Assembly (NCBI RefSeq): GCF_015624505.1
Contig: NZ_CP061379.1
Coordinates: forward strand, 6,324,001 to 6,388,000
From: Bradyrhizobium commune
GTDB lineage: Bacteria; Pseudomonadota; Alphaproteobacteria; Rhizobiales; Xanthobacteraceae
Direction: 5' to 3'
Length of the DNA stretch: 64,000 nt
Positions 26,748 through 35,759 of this stretch are shown one piece after another. A model generated the notes under the pieces. That model saw nothing but the letters and a program-made list of their open reading frames with translations. It did no database searches and was not told the origin of the DNA. Numbering within the stretch: position 1 is the stretch's first letter; each line of letters begins with the position of its first letter. Made by a program: the position numbers and the translations under genes.

Positions 26748-27452
26748 ATGCTCGATGCGATTGCGGTGACCAAGCAGTTTGGCGCCAAACGTGCTCTGGA
26801 CAATGTGTCGCTCAACGTCCTGCCCGGCGAAATCTATTGCCTGCTCGGGGCCAACGGCGCGGGTAAGACGACGCTGGTCAATCTGTTCTTGAATTTCCTC
26901 CAGCCGACATCCGGGAGCCTGCAGATCGGCATGATCGACGTCGCGCGCCATCCCCTGGAGACGAAGCGGCTTCTTGCGTACATCCCCGAACAGGTCACGC
27001 TCTATGGCGTGCTTTCCGGCCTGGAAAATCTCGCGTTCTTCTCTTCGCTCGCAATCGGTGAGCGCCTGCCGCGGCCGCGCTTGCTCGAACTGCTTGAGGC
27101 GGCGGGCCTGCCTCGTCAAGCCGCCGATGACCGGGTCGCGACCTATTCGAAAGGCATGCGTCAGAAGGTGGGAATTGCGATCGCGCTGGCCAAGAATGCC
27201 AAAGCCCTTCTGCTCGATGAGCCCACCTCCGGACTTGACCCGTCCGCCGCCAACGAGTTCTCGGAGCTTCTCGTCAAGGCCAGCAACGACGGCGTGGCGG
27301 TGTTGACGACGACGCATGATCTGTTCCACGCCAAGCAGACCGGAACCCGCCTCGGCATCATGAAGCACGGACGGCTGGTGGAAGAACTCAAGAGCGAGGA
27401 CGTCAGCCACGCCGATCTCGAGGCGCTCTACCTCAAGCACATGAAGAGCTGA
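26748..27452 (+). CDS. ABC-2 type exporter ATP-binding protein
   Basis: The 234-residue ATPase has Walker A GANGAGKTT (about 36-44), signature YSKGMRQK, Walker B ALLLDEP and H-loop TTHDLFH. The YSKGMRQK signature is typical of ABC-2 exporters of the CcmA/NosF kind. It heads an operon with two permeases of one family. The ATG at 26748 is preferred over a start 18 nt upstream because the conserved domain begins at once. Confidence 0.88.
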   Translation: MLDAIAVTKQFGAKRALDNVSLNVLPGEIYCLLGANGAGKTTLVNLFLNFLQPTSGSLQIGMIDVARHPLETKRLLAYIPEQVTLYGVLSGLENLAFFSSLAIGERLPRPRLLELLEAAGLPRQAADDRVATYSKGMRQKVGIAIALAKNAKALLLDEPTSGLDPSAANEFSELLVKASNDGVAVLTTTHDLFHAKQTGTRLGIMKHGRLVEELKSEDVSHADLEALYLKHMKS

Positions 27453-27453
27453 C

Positions 27454-28851
27454 GTGTTCGCGATCATCGCCGCCAAGGATATACGAGAGCTGACTCGCGA
27501 CGGGCGCCTGCTCTGGGCGGGAGGGCTGGTCGTCGTCCTCATGCTGGTGGCGCTCGCTGCCGGATGGAATCGGCAGCTTCAGCTGAACAGCGAACGGTCG
27601 GCAGGCCAAGCCCTCGACTATGATGCCTGGCTTCACCAGGGCTATCGGCACCCGCACGATGCGGCGGAACAGGGCATGCACGTCTTCAAGCCCGAACCGC
27701 CGCTCGGCGTCTTCGATCCGGGCATCGGGCCGTTCGTTGGCTCGACCGTCTGGCTACAGGCGCATCGCCAGAGCGAGGTCAAGTTCCGGCCGGCCCAGGA
27801 TGCAACCGGATTGCAGCGGTTCGGCGAATTATCGCCGGCCTGGCTTCTTCAGGTTCTGGTTCCCCTGCTCATTATCGTCGTCGGCTTCAATTCGTTGAGC
27901 GGCGAGCGCGAACGCGGAACGTTGCGCCAGCTTCTCAGCCTGGGCGTCCCCGCGCGGAGCCTTCTCTTCGGCAAGGCGGCAGCACTTGCGAGCTGCGCCG
28001 GCGTTCTGATTGCTCCGGTCGGCATCGGGTTTGCGGTGTTCCTCGTTGCGCGTCTTTCCGCAGGAGAGCGCCTCGACGCGGTCTATCGGATCGCCTGGCT
28101 TGCAGCGGGATACGGCCTCTATCTCGGCTTTTTCGTGTTTCTGACCCTGGCGGTGTCGGCCCTCGTACGTTCATCGCGGGCGGCTCTGGTCTTGCTCCTT
28201 GGCTTCTGGGTCGCAGCAACGCTGATTGCTCCGCGCACGGCATCCGAGACGGCCAATCTGTTCTACCCGACCCCGTCGCGGCTCGCGTTCGACGATCATC
28301 TGTCGCATGACATTGCCGAAGCCGCCGGCAAGGCCTGGGCCGCTCATTTCGGCGTGCGATCGCAGTGGGATCCCTCGCTTCCGCTCAGCAAATGGGGCGC
28401 GGCGCTGAAGGTCGACGACGCGGCGGGTTACAGCGCACTCGATGAAAACTTCGGCGGGCTTTGGGACACATTCGAACGCCAACAGCGCGCGCAAGAGTGG
28501 GTCGGCCTCGTTGCCCCGATCGTTGCACTTCGCGGCTTCTCCATGGGCTTGGCGGGAACGGACTTTTCGCAACATCGCGACTTTTCAATCGCGGCCGAAA
28601 CGCAACGACGAAAGATTCAGGACATTGTCAGCGAGGACCTGATCGAACACGCCGATCCCCTGGGCAACGCGCATTTCACCTACAAGGCCGGCCCCGAGCT
28701 GTGGGCAAGCGTGCCGCCCTTCAAATATCAACTTCCCTCCGTGTCGTTTGCCTTGGCGCACCATTGGACGAGCCTTGCGTTGCTCGCTGTCATGTTCTGC
28801 CTCTCCGTCGCGCTCGCGCAATACGCCCTCTCCCGTCCGCTCATGCGCTAG
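27454..28851 (+). CDS. ABC-2 permease, DUF3526-type, first copy
   Basis: The 465-residue protein starts with GTG directly after the ATPase stop. It has an N-terminal helix (about 22-40), a large periplasmic loop (about 45-130) and a block of membrane helices with the ABC-2 phrase SGERERGTLRQLLSLGVPARSLLFGK, then another extracellular part and a C-terminal helix. This arrangement matches the DUF3526 permeases found in NosY-like systems. The cargo is unknown. Confidence 0.8.
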   Translation: MFAIIAAKDIRELTRDGRLLWAGGLVVVLMLVALAAGWNRQLQLNSERSAGQALDYDAWLHQGYRHPHDAAEQGMHVFKPEPPLGVFDPGIGPFVGSTVWLQAHRQSEVKFRPAQDATGLQRFGELSPAWLLQVLVPLLIIVVGFNSLSGERERGTLRQLLSLGVPARSLLFGKAAALASCAGVLIAPVGIGFAVFLVARLSAGERLDAVYRIAWLAAGYGLYLGFFVFLTLAVSALVRSSRAALVLLLGFWVAATLIAPRTASETANLFYPTPSRLAFDDHLSHDIAEAAGKAWAAHFGVRSQWDPSLPLSKWGAALKVDDAAGYSALDENFGGLWDTFERQQRAQEWVGLVAPIVALRGFSMGLAGTDFSQHRDFSIAAETQRRKIQDIVSEDLIEHADPLGNAHFTYKAGPELWASVPPFKYQLPSVSFALAHHWTSLALLAVMFCLSVALAQYALSRPLMR

Positions 28852-28868
28852 ACATTCGAGTGACGCCA

Positions 28869-30338
28869 ATGAAGTCTCGCACGCTCGCCAACTTGTCGCT
28901 GATCATCCGGCACGAGGCCCGCATCCTTGTTCGCGATCGCACGCTGCCGCTGGTGTGCTGCGTCCTGGCTCTCATGGTGGGTTACGGACTGTTTGTGGGA
29001 CTGGCGCAAGCAACGCTCCGCGACCGCATGGTCGCTCAAGTCGAAAAACACGAACAAGCGACCCAAAGGGCGAACGCCGGAACGCTCCAATCCGTTCTCG
29101 CCGGCAAGAGCGCTCTGGTTCCCTTCTCGAATCCGGCGAATCCCGCTGCCATGGCCGGCACCTTGTCCGGGCGCTTTGCCACGATCCCCAATGCACCGCT
29201 CGCGACGCTGGCGATCGGTCAGTCGGACATGATGCCCAACTACTACCGCATCAGCTATTTGAGCAAAGTCCAGTTCATGTACGACACGGAGATCGAAAAT
29301 CCCTGGAATCTGCTCAGCGGGCACTTCGATCTCGCTTTCGTCATTGTATTCGTATTGCCTCTGCTGGTCACTACGCTCGGGTATAACCTGCTGTCGGCGG
29401 AGCGCGAACATGGCACCTTGCGCATGCTGTGCTCGCAACCGCTTTCCGTCGCCACGTTGCTGACGGGAAAGATCGTCGTGCGCATGCTTGCGCTGCTGAC
29501 GATCGTCATTCCCTTGCCGATCGTGGTCCTGCTCTTGGTCCGCCCCGAAACCCGTGGCGCGGAGCAACTGGGCTTGATGCTGTCGTGGTCAGCGCTGGTC
29601 GCGTCCTATGCCCTGTTCTGGTTCGCAGTCGCGGCCCTGGTCAACGCCACCGGCCTCCCCTCTTCGACCAATGCGCTAATCATGGTGGCACTCTGGACCC
29701 TTCTTGTGCTCATCTTGCCGGTGACGATGAACCTCGTCGTGGGCCTGGTCAGCCCGGCTCCCTCGCGCACTGAACTGGCCAGCCGCACGCGCGTCGCAAC
29801 GGCGGAATCATTGCGCGAATATGAGAGCCTCTATAGTGCGGATTATCGCTACGCGTCGGATCCGGAAGCGCTGCTGGTCAAAGACAAGCGCATCGAAGTA
29901 CCTTCGCGGATGCGTGCATTTTTTCTCGCCAAGCAAAGAGTCGACGAGAAAATCGAGCCCCTTCTGGAACGCTTTGATCAGCAGTTGCTGCAACAACAGA
30001 GGCTTGTTGACCGCCTGAGCTTGCTGTCGCCCGCGATCCTCGTCAACGAAGCGCTGAACTCCATCGCCGGCACCGACTCACGTCGCTTCGTCGCCTTCAA
30101 GGATCAGACAGAGGCTTTTCACGAGGGATGGAGACGTTATTTCTCTCCCCGAATCCTGGAAAGCCGCGCCATGACCGTGCAAGACCTTTCATCCCTGCCT
30201 CAGTGGCACTGGATTGAAATACCTGCGAGCGAAACCAGATGGAGCATCTGGTGGCGGACCGCATTGATGCTGGCGCTCGCGTTCATGGTTGGTGGCGTCG
30301 CGCTTGCGCGCTCATCGCGCGGTTCGGCGGGATTTTGA
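28869..30338 (+). CDS. ABC-2 permease, DUF3526-type, second copy
   Basis: This 489-residue protein has the same layout as the preceding one: N-terminal helix, periplasmic loop, SAEREHGTLRMLCSQPLSVATLLTGK, helix block, and a C-terminal helix. The two permeases probably form a heterodimer with the ATPase. The frame is open far upstream through the preceding gene, but MKSRTLANLSLIIRHEARI at 28869 is the natural start. It overlaps nothing and is followed by mepA after 27 bases. Confidence 0.82.
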   Translation: MKSRTLANLSLIIRHEARILVRDRTLPLVCCVLALMVGYGLFVGLAQATLRDRMVAQVEKHEQATQRANAGTLQSVLAGKSALVPFSNPANPAAMAGTLSGRFATIPNAPLATLAIGQSDMMPNYYRISYLSKVQFMYDTEIENPWNLLSGHFDLAFVIVFVLPLLVTTLGYNLLSAEREHGTLRMLCSQPLSVATLLTGKIVVRMLALLTIVIPLPIVVLLLVRPETRGAEQLGLMLSWSALVASYALFWFAVAALVNATGLPSSTNALIMVALWTLLVLILPVTMNLVVGLVSPAPSRTELASRTRVATAESLREYESLYSADYRYASDPEALLVKDKRIEVPSRMRAFFLAKQRVDEKIEPLLERFDQQLLQQQRLVDRLSLLSPAILVNEALNSIAGTDSRRFVAFKDQTEAFHEGWRRYFSPRILESRAMTVQDLSSLPQWHWIEIPASETRWSIWWRTALMLALAFMVGGVALARSSRGSAGF

Positions 30339-30365
30339 TCGGAGCCGACAGTCAGGTGGATCGCA

Positions 30366-31309
30366 ATGCGTCTTCCGATGAACCGCCGAGTACTCTTAAT
30401 GACCTTGTGTTCCGCAGCCGTCCTGTGGGCGCATCCCGCGCTGGCCCAGGACAAGGGCACGCTGGATCCAAACCGCTGCCGCCGCTGACCAATCCCAACG
30501 ATCCGCATATCGGCGCCAAAGAACTTTTTGGGCGAAAGACACTCCCGGCGCCGTTGGCCGTTCGCTCCATCGGCTTCTATGCCAAGGGCTGCCTTGCCGG
30601 CGCGCAGGCGCTCCCGATCAATGGCAAGACATGGCAGGTGATGCGGTTGTCGCGCAACCGCAACTGGGCCCATCCGGACATGATCGCGTTGTTGGAGCGC
30701 CTGTCCGACAAGGTGCACCAGGTCGCGGGGTGGCCGGGACTGCTGGTTGGCGATCTCTCGCAGCCCCGCGGCGGTCCGATGCTCACCGGCCACGCCAGTC
30801 ATCAAGTCGGGCTGGATGCCGATATCTGGCTGACACCGATGCCGGACCGGGAACTGGCGCCAGAGGAGCGTGAGGAGATGTCGGCGGTTATGATGGTGCG
30901 CCCGGATCGTCTCGACATCGATCCGAAAGCCTGGACCCCGAGCCATCTGCTTGTCATCCGCGCCGCCGCACAGGAGCCCGCCGTGGAGCGCATCTTTGTC
31001 AATGCTGCGATCAAGAAGGCGTTATGCCGCGAGGCCAAAGGCGACCGAAGCTGGCTCTCCAAGGTGCGCCCGATGTACGGGCACGACTATCATTTCCATG
31101 TCCGGATAAAATGCCCGGCGGGGAGCAGCGAATGTCAGCCGCAACCGCCGCCATCGGACAATGAGGGCTGCAGCGCGGGCGATCTCGCCTACTGGTTCAG
31201 CGAGCCGGTACTGCATCCAAAGCCATCGACAGCCCCGGTGAAGCCTCGACGGGGACCAACGCTTGCTGAACTCCCAGCTGCTTGCCGGCAGATACTGGTT
31301 GCACCGTAG
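30366..31309 (+). pseudogene. mepA: Penicillin-insensitive murein endopeptidase, frameshifted
   Basis: A signal peptide is encoded from the ATG at 30366 (MRLPMNRRVLLMTLCSAAV... ending ALAQDKGT), but that frame stops soon after at CRR. The mature MepA continues in another frame from about 30473: KPLPPLTNPNDPHIGAKELF, then the zinc-site motifs TGHASHQVGLDADIW and YGHDYHFHVRI. Inserting one base in the AAA at 30470-30472 (GAT CCA AAA CCG) restores one continuous frame. MepA is a periplasmic zinc D,D-endopeptidase. Either the gene is broken or one base is missing from the sequence. Confidence 0.8.
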
Positions 31310-31328
31310 AGCAGGCAAGCTAAACGAT

Positions 31329-31835
31329 CTAACGCACGGATTCGATCGCACAATCCGCACACTCTCCTTCCAATTCAATGATCGGGTGTAAGGGCTTGAA
31401 GCCGGTCGTCTTCGCCACACCGCGCAAGCCGCGCGCGACCAGGTCCGAGGCTGCTTCCTGAACCGCGCCACATTGGCTGCAGACCATGAAGACCACCATC
31501 TCACCGCTCCCATGAAGGTGATCGCAGGCGAAATACGCCGACTGAGAGGCCAGCCGGTGAACACAGCCTGCCTCCTGAAGGAATTCAAGCGCGCGGTAGA
31601 CCTGAACCGCCTGCACCCTGCGCGCGTCGCTCAACTTCTCGGCGATCTCGTAGGCGGCCATGGGTTTGCCGGATGCCGCAAGCAAGGCCAGCACGCGCTG
31701 ACGCATCGGGGTGAACGGAATTCCCTTCGATGTCGCGTAGGCGCGGGCGCGGCTCTGCACCGCATCGGCGTCGATGGCATGACGATGTGCATCTGCGTGC
31801 ACACCCTTGGAACTCTGATCCGGATCATGAGCCAT
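31329..31835 (-). CDS. zur: Fur-family zinc uptake regulator
   Basis: The 168-residue protein has a Fur winged-helix domain (about 30-100: FTPMRQRVLALLAASGKPMAAYEI, VQVYRALEFLQEAG) and a dimerisation domain with two Cys pairs, Cys119/122 (CSQCG) and Cys159/162 (CADC), the structural zinc site of Zur. HRLASQSAYFACDH carries regulatory-site residues. It is divergent from the ZigA operon, with Zur-box-like sequences between, so autoregulation is likely. An N-terminal extension (HADAHRHA) is His-rich. Confidence 0.9.
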   Translation of the reverse strand: MAHDPDQSSKGVHADAHRHAIDADAVQSRARAYATSKGIPFTPMRQRVLALLAASGKPMAAYEIAEKLSDARRVQAVQVYRALEFLQEAGCVHRLASQSAYFACDHLHGSGEMVVFMVCSQCGAVQEAASDLVARGLRGVAKTTGFKPLHPIIELEGECADCAIESVR

Positions 31836-31862
31836 TTAAATCTCGCCTTGACGACAGAGAGT

Positions 31863-31899
31863 GTAACATTATAACAGTGGCAATGTCACAATATTACAC
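31863..31899. promoter_or_regulatory. Zur-box-like sites 3a and 3b
   Basis: GTAACATTATAACAGTGG (31863-31880) aligns with the reverse complement of site 1. A second site ends ATATTACAC (31884-31899) and matches site 2 at 14 of 18 positions over the aligned stretch. They lie between zur and the small gene in front of zigA; one may serve each direction. Confidence 0.6.
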
Positions 31900-31911
31900 C
31901 TCGGAGCGATC

Positions 31912-32100
31912 ATGACCAAGCCCGAAGTCGCGGAAGTCCCCAGCGTACCCGTCAACTGCGAGCCCATCGCTTGCGAGGCCTTGCCGATGGGTGTGGTCGT
32001 TCTCGGAATAGACTTCAGGTCCAAGCGGCGTGAGCGGGTTTACGACGCGGACAAGGTCTGGTCCGGGGAGCACACGAGCCTGGACTACACCGAAATCTAG
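31912..32100 (+). CDS. Small hypothetical protein, 62 aa, in Zur-box operon
   Basis: It begins MTKPEVAEVPSVPVNCEPIA and ends DYTEI; two Cys (NCEPIAC) lie close together in the N-terminal half, followed by a short beta-like LPMGVVVLGIDF and a charged end. No family comes to mind. Its ATG is 12 bases after the end of site 3b and it precedes zigA by 66 bases, so it is probably zinc-repressed. It may be a small client or chaperone, which is a guess. Confidence 0.6.
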   Translation: MTKPEVAEVPSVPVNCEPIACEALPMGVVVLGIDFRSKRRERVYDADKVWSGEHTSLDYTEI

Positions 32101-32166
32101 CGCCTTTCGGAATCAATCCCATAGCCGCGCAAAGCCCCTCGACTGTCGCAATATCCCGGAGCGTTC

Positions 32167-33396
32167 ATGACCAGCCCCCAAATCGGGGGAGACCGTCGTC
32201 TCCCCGTCACCGTGCTGTCCGGCTTTCTCGGCGCCGGGAAGACCTCGCTGCTCAACAACATCCTCAATAACCGGGATGGGATGAAGGTCGCGGTCATCGT
32301 CAACGACATGAGTGAAGTGAATATCGATGCCGAGTTGGTGAAGCAAGATGGCGGTCTTTCACGCACCGACGAGAAGCTTGTTGAAATGTCGAACGGCTGC
32401 ATCTGCTGCACGCTGCGCGACGATCTCCTAAAAGAGGTGCGGCGCCTCGCCGAAGATGGACGCTTCGATTACCTCGTCATCGAGTCGACCGGCATCGGCG
32501 AACCGCTGCCCGTCGCGACCACCTTCGACTTTCGGGATGAGGATGATCGCTCGCTTGCGGATGTCGCGCGGCTCGACACCATGGTCACCGTCGTCGATGC
32601 GGTGAACCTACTCAAGGACTACTCCAGCCAGGATTTCCTCCGCGACCGCGGCGAGGTCGCTGGCGAAGGTGACGACCGTGCCCTCGTCGACCTCCTCGTC
32701 GAGCAGATCGAATTCGCAGACGTCATCGTGCTGAACAAGGCCGGATCCGCCTCTCTCGAACAACGTGAGCTGGCGCGCAAGATCATCGCCTCGCTCAACG
32801 CAGAGGCCCGGATCATCGACGCCAATTATGGGCGTGTCCCGCTCGGCACCGTTCTCAATACCGGTCTGTTCGATTTCGAGCGCGCGCAAACCCATGCGCT
32901 CTGGTTCAAGGAGCTGAACGGCTTCAAGGACCATGTGCCGGAGACCGAGGAATACGGCATTCGTTCTTTTGTCTATCGCGCCCGTCGTCCGTTCGCGCCA
33001 ATGGCCTTCAACGCCTTCGTCAACAAGTCCTGGCCGGGCGTCGTTCGGGCCAAGGGCTTTTTCTGGCTGGCGACCCGGCCCAACTTTGTCGGCGAACTCG
33101 CCCAGGCCGGCGCGATGGTCCGGACCTCCAAGCGGGGACTGTGGTGGTCCGCGGTGCCGCGCGAGCGCTGGCCGAATAATCCCGAGTGGCACGACAGCAT
33201 GAAACCCTATTTGGATCCCACATGGGGGGACCGGCGCCAGGAGATCGTGTTCATCGGCCTTGCCGATCAGATGGACGAGAAAGCGATCCGCGCCGAGCTC
33301 GACGCCGGGCTGACCGGCATGGTCGATGCCTTCACGCCCGACGCCTGGCGTCACCTCCCCGACCCGTTTCCGCGTTGGGAAAAGCAGGCGGCGTGA
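32167..33396 (+). CDS. zigA: COG0523 zinc metallochaperone GTPase, ZigA type
   Basis: The 409-residue protein has Walker A FLGAGKTS (20-27), CICC (Cys78/80/81), [17 protein letters not shown] and a long CobW_C domain with the ZigA phrases [33 protein letters not shown] and [13 protein letters not shown]. ZigA-type proteins are made in zinc starvation and pass zinc to enzymes. It is the second gene after the Zur boxes. A decayed copy of the same type lies at 45132. Confidence 0.92.
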   Translation: MTSPQIGGDRRLPVTVLSGFLGAGKTSLLNNILNNRDGMKVAVIVNDMSEVNIDAELVKQDGGLSRTDEKLVEMSNGCICCTLRDDLLKEVRRLAEDGRFDYLVIESTGIGEPLPVATTFDFRDEDDRSLADVARLDTMVTVVDAVNLLKDYSSQDFLRDRGEVAGEGDDRALVDLLVEQIEFADVIVLNKAGSASLEQRELARKIIASLNAEARIIDANYGRVPLGTVLNTGLFDFERAQTHALWFKELNGFKDHVPETEEYGIRSFVYRARRPFAPMAFNAFVNKSWPGVVRAKGFFWLATRPNFVGELAQAGAMVRTSKRGLWWSAVPRERWPNNPEWHDSMKPYLDPTWGDRRQEIVFIGLADQMDEKAIRAELDAGLTGMVDAFTPDAWRHLPDPFPRWEKQAA

Positions 33397-33433
33397 ACGC
33401 GACGCGCCGAATGCCGACGTCATGTGCTAAGAG

Positions 33434-34105
33434 ATGCCGACGGTCGGACACTACTGGCCGTCACCCCCGATGTCCTTCGGCGAACGGAGGCGATCGTTGC
33501 ATTGCGAGCATTTGAATCGACGCGCAGCCGTCGCGGCAATTTGTTGGTGCGTGCTCCCATATTCCGCGGCAGCTCACATCACCTCGACGGGCTCCGGCGG
33601 CTTCGGAAGTGGGTTTGCCCATCCGCTCACAGGGCCAGACCATTTTCTTGCGATGTTCGCCGTCGGGCTGTGGGGCGCCCAGATGGGCGGTCGGCCGGTT
33701 TGGACCTTGCCGGTGACTTTTCCGCTGATCATGGTTGCCGGCGGTGCTGCCGGAATGTTCGGCCTGCCGCTTCCTAGCGTGGAGATTGGCATCGCGCTCT
33801 CGATTCTCGCGCTCGGCTTGGCAATCACTTTTGCCTGGCATCCCGCCGAATGGATTGCGCTTTGTTTGATCGCGGTTTTTGCAATCAGTCATGGATACGC
33901 GCACGGAGCTGAGTTGCCCTTTGCGGCCGATCCGGCGGACTACATCATTGGCTTCGTCCTCGCGACGGGCCTGATCCACGTCTTTGGTATCGGCGTTGGA
34001 TTAGCACTCAACAAACCACTTGGAGGTCGCCTCGCTCGCGGGCTCGGAGCGCTGATCAGCCTCGGCGGAGTCTACTTCCTTGTCACAGCATTCTCCGCCG
34101 CCTGA
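33434..34105 (+). CDS. HupE/UreJ-family membrane protein
   Basis: About 223 residues. After an N-terminal signal-like segment (VAAICWCVLPYSAAAH) come six membrane helices with the HupE signature GFAHPLTGPDHFLAMFAVGLWGAQ and HGYAHGAELP. HupE/UreJ proteins are nickel or cobalt permeases, and related copies appear in zinc regulons. The exact start is uncertain; ATG at 33470 is an alternative. It follows zigA by 37 bases. Confidence 0.82.
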   Translation: MPTVGHYWPSPPMSFGERRRSLHCEHLNRRAAVAAICWCVLPYSAAAHITSTGSGGFGSGFAHPLTGPDHFLAMFAVGLWGAQMGGRPVWTLPVTFPLIMVAGGAAGMFGLPLPSVEIGIALSILALGLAITFAWHPAEWIALCLIAVFAISHGYAHGAELPFAADPADYIIGFVLATGLIHVFGIGVGLALNKPLGGRLARGLGALISLGGVYFLVTAFSAA

Positions 34106-34880
34106 ATCTGCCTTCGCCGGCCTCGCAATAAAATGGAGCGGCCCCGCTCTGACGGCGCTCGGATTGCTCGCGGCGGCAGCAATCGTACTGACCCCCGCTG
34201 CGGGACGCAGCACGCTCATGTGGTGGATATTATCGAGTGCGCTCGCACCTGAGCGGATACTGCCGCTGGTCGGCCTCGGCGTTGCCCTCGCCCTAGTGGA
34301 CCGTCGTTACAGCCTCGGAGCACTTGCGCTGTTCGGCGGCGGCTTGGCCGTCGGCTTTTTCCGTAAAGACTGGTTGCTGTCGGTATTGGAGGCAATTCCG
34401 CGCGCAACAAGCCACCACTTCCTGACCGGGCCAATCTCGACTGTAATCGTCGGCGTGGCACTTGTGCTACCCGCTGCGCGACTGCGTTCATGGTTTTTGC
34501 TCATCGCCGCTGCCGTCGCCGGGAGCATGCTGGCGATCGCGATCGAGGTGAGTGACCCGAGCCTCCACGATGTTACGATTCCTCTGGCGGGAGTGATCGT
34601 CGGGTCTTGGATCGTCGTGGCCATCTCGCTGACCGTACGGGCGTTCTGGCGCATCTGGTTTCCGATTCCAGCGCGTATTCTCGGGAGCTGGCTGATTGCC
34701 ATCGGCCTGCTCTATGGCGGCGTGGCGCTGATGCCGAAGCAAAAGCCTGCAATTCTACCGCCCACTGAATCAACGCCGAACACCTTTCCGTTCCCAGAGC
34801 CGGATCGCCTCTCTCCCGAGCTCCAACCACAGGACAGGCTCGGCGCTCGCATTCCCCCAGCCGGCCTTCAACGACCCTAA
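34080..34880 (+). CDS. Hypothetical polytopic membrane protein
   Basis: The 266-residue protein starts with TTG inside the end of the HupE gene and has about seven hydrophobic segments up to residue 220, followed by a Pro-rich soluble tail. HHFLTGPISTVIVG and IPLAGVIVGSWIVVAISLTVRA are visible but point to no family I can name. Gene order suggests it belongs to the zigA-hupE operon. Confidence 0.6.
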   Translation: MSQHSPPPESAFAGLAIKWSGPALTALGLLAAAAIVLTPAAGRSTLMWWILSSALAPERILPLVGLGVALALVDRRYSLGALALFGGGLAVGFFRKDWLLSVLEAIPRATSHHFLTGPISTVIVGVALVLPAARLRSWFLLIAAAVAGSMLAIAIEVSDPSLHDVTIPLAGVIVGSWIVVAISLTVRAFWRIWFPIPARILGSWLIAIGLLYGGVALMPKQKPAILPPTESTPNTFPFPEPDRLSPELQPQDRLGARIPPAGLQRP

Positions 34881-34951
34881 AGAATCGCCCGATTGAAGAC
34901 GACAGCAAATGTCGCGGCGTTTTCTGGAAGAGCCATTATGATCTGCAAGCT

Positions 34952-34988
34952 GAAACGGCGAGCGCAACTCTGGTGCGCTCGCCGTTTC
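34952..34988. terminator. Strong hairpin between convergent genes
   Basis: A perfect 15-bp stem (GAAACGGCGAGCGCA with TGCGCTCGCCGTTTC) closes a 7-nt loop. It lies between a forward and a reverse operon and can terminate both. There is no long T run, so it may be a rho-assisted or bidirectional terminator. Confidence 0.7.
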
Positions 34989-35009
34989 GACACCAATAGA
35001 AGTCAGATC

Positions 35010-35369
35010 CTAGTTTCGAACGATCTCGACCGGACCATGATCATCACAGTGAGCGCCGTGAGGATGGTGCAAATGGCCGTCGACGAGATAATCGACATGA
35101 TCGCCGTGCGGGACCGCTTCGTGGCCGCAGCCGGGGCCATGGACGTGGGCAGCATCGTGTCCGGTGCAGTGATGGTCGGGTGTGCAACGGTCCGGGTTCT
35201 TGTCGCTCACCTCAATGCGATGCTCGTCCACATGACCGGCGTGCGGGTGGTGAAGATGACCGTCGTGGAGGTAGTCTACGTGGTCGCCATGCCGAATCGC
35301 GACGTGGCCGCATTGTGGTCCGTGCGCGTGATCGTGGTTGGAGTGGTGTGGAAGATTGCGAGTCGTCAT
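35010..35369 (-). CDS. His-rich metal-binding repeat protein
   Basis: The 119-residue protein has two repeats of CGHxAxxHGDHVDYLxDGHLHHPH (about residues 20-50 and 84-111), with many His, Asp and Cys residues between. It has no signal peptide and is probably cytoplasmic. It would bind several zinc or similar ions; a buffer or storage role is inferred. It is 19 bases after the ArsR gene in the same direction. The ATG at 35369 (MTTRNLPHHSNHDHAHG) was chosen over one 72 nt upstream, inside the ArsR gene. Confidence 0.78.
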   Translation of the reverse strand: MTTRNLPHHSNHDHAHGPQCGHVAIRHGDHVDYLHDGHLHHPHAGHVDEHRIEVSDKNPDRCTPDHHCTGHDAAHVHGPGCGHEAVPHGDHVDYLVDGHLHHPHGAHCDDHGPVEIVRN

Positions 35370-35388
35370 TTCACGTCCTTTCCTTGAG

Positions 35389-35700
35389 TCAGTGGTGTTC
35401 GCCAGCATGCGCGACGGCATTCTTGACGAGTTGGAATACATGGTCGTCGGCGATCGAATAGATCGCGTTCTTGCCCTCGCGCCGACGTTTGACCAGCCGC
35501 GCTTGCAGCAACACCTTCAGGCGCGCCGAAACGGTGCCGACTCGGTCGTGTTCAGCTAGGGCGAGTTCGCCGACATTCCGCTCGCCTGCAGCCAGAATGA
35601 TGAGGGTGTGTAGTCGCCCGGGATCAGACAGAGCCTTGAACATGGCTGCGGTCTGCTCAAGGTGAGATCGATCAATCCGCTTGTCCATTGATTCCATCAT
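35389..35700 (-). CDS. ArsR/SmtB-family zinc-responsive repressor
   Basis: About 103 residues with the ArsR winged helix (FKALSDPGRLHTLIILA, GTVSARLKVLLQARLV, YSI). The C-terminal helix carries the alpha5 zinc site of SmtB/CzrA: D-x-H-x10-H-x2-E in DDHVFQLVKNAVAHAGEHH. There is no CVC motif of arsenic sensors. It faces the znuCBA operon across a Zur box and is co-transcribed with the His-rich gene, so it may relieve repression of that protein when zinc is high. Confidence 0.85.
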   Translation of the reverse strand: MMESMDKRIDRSHLEQTAAMFKALSDPGRLHTLIILAAGERNVGELALAEHDRVGTVSARLKVLLQARLVKRRREGKNAIYSIADDHVFQLVKNAVAHAGEHH

Positions 35701-35759
35701 TCCATCGAACGTTAGAATGTTAGACAATGCGCCGCTTGTCAAGCCTTGGCAGGCGTCGT

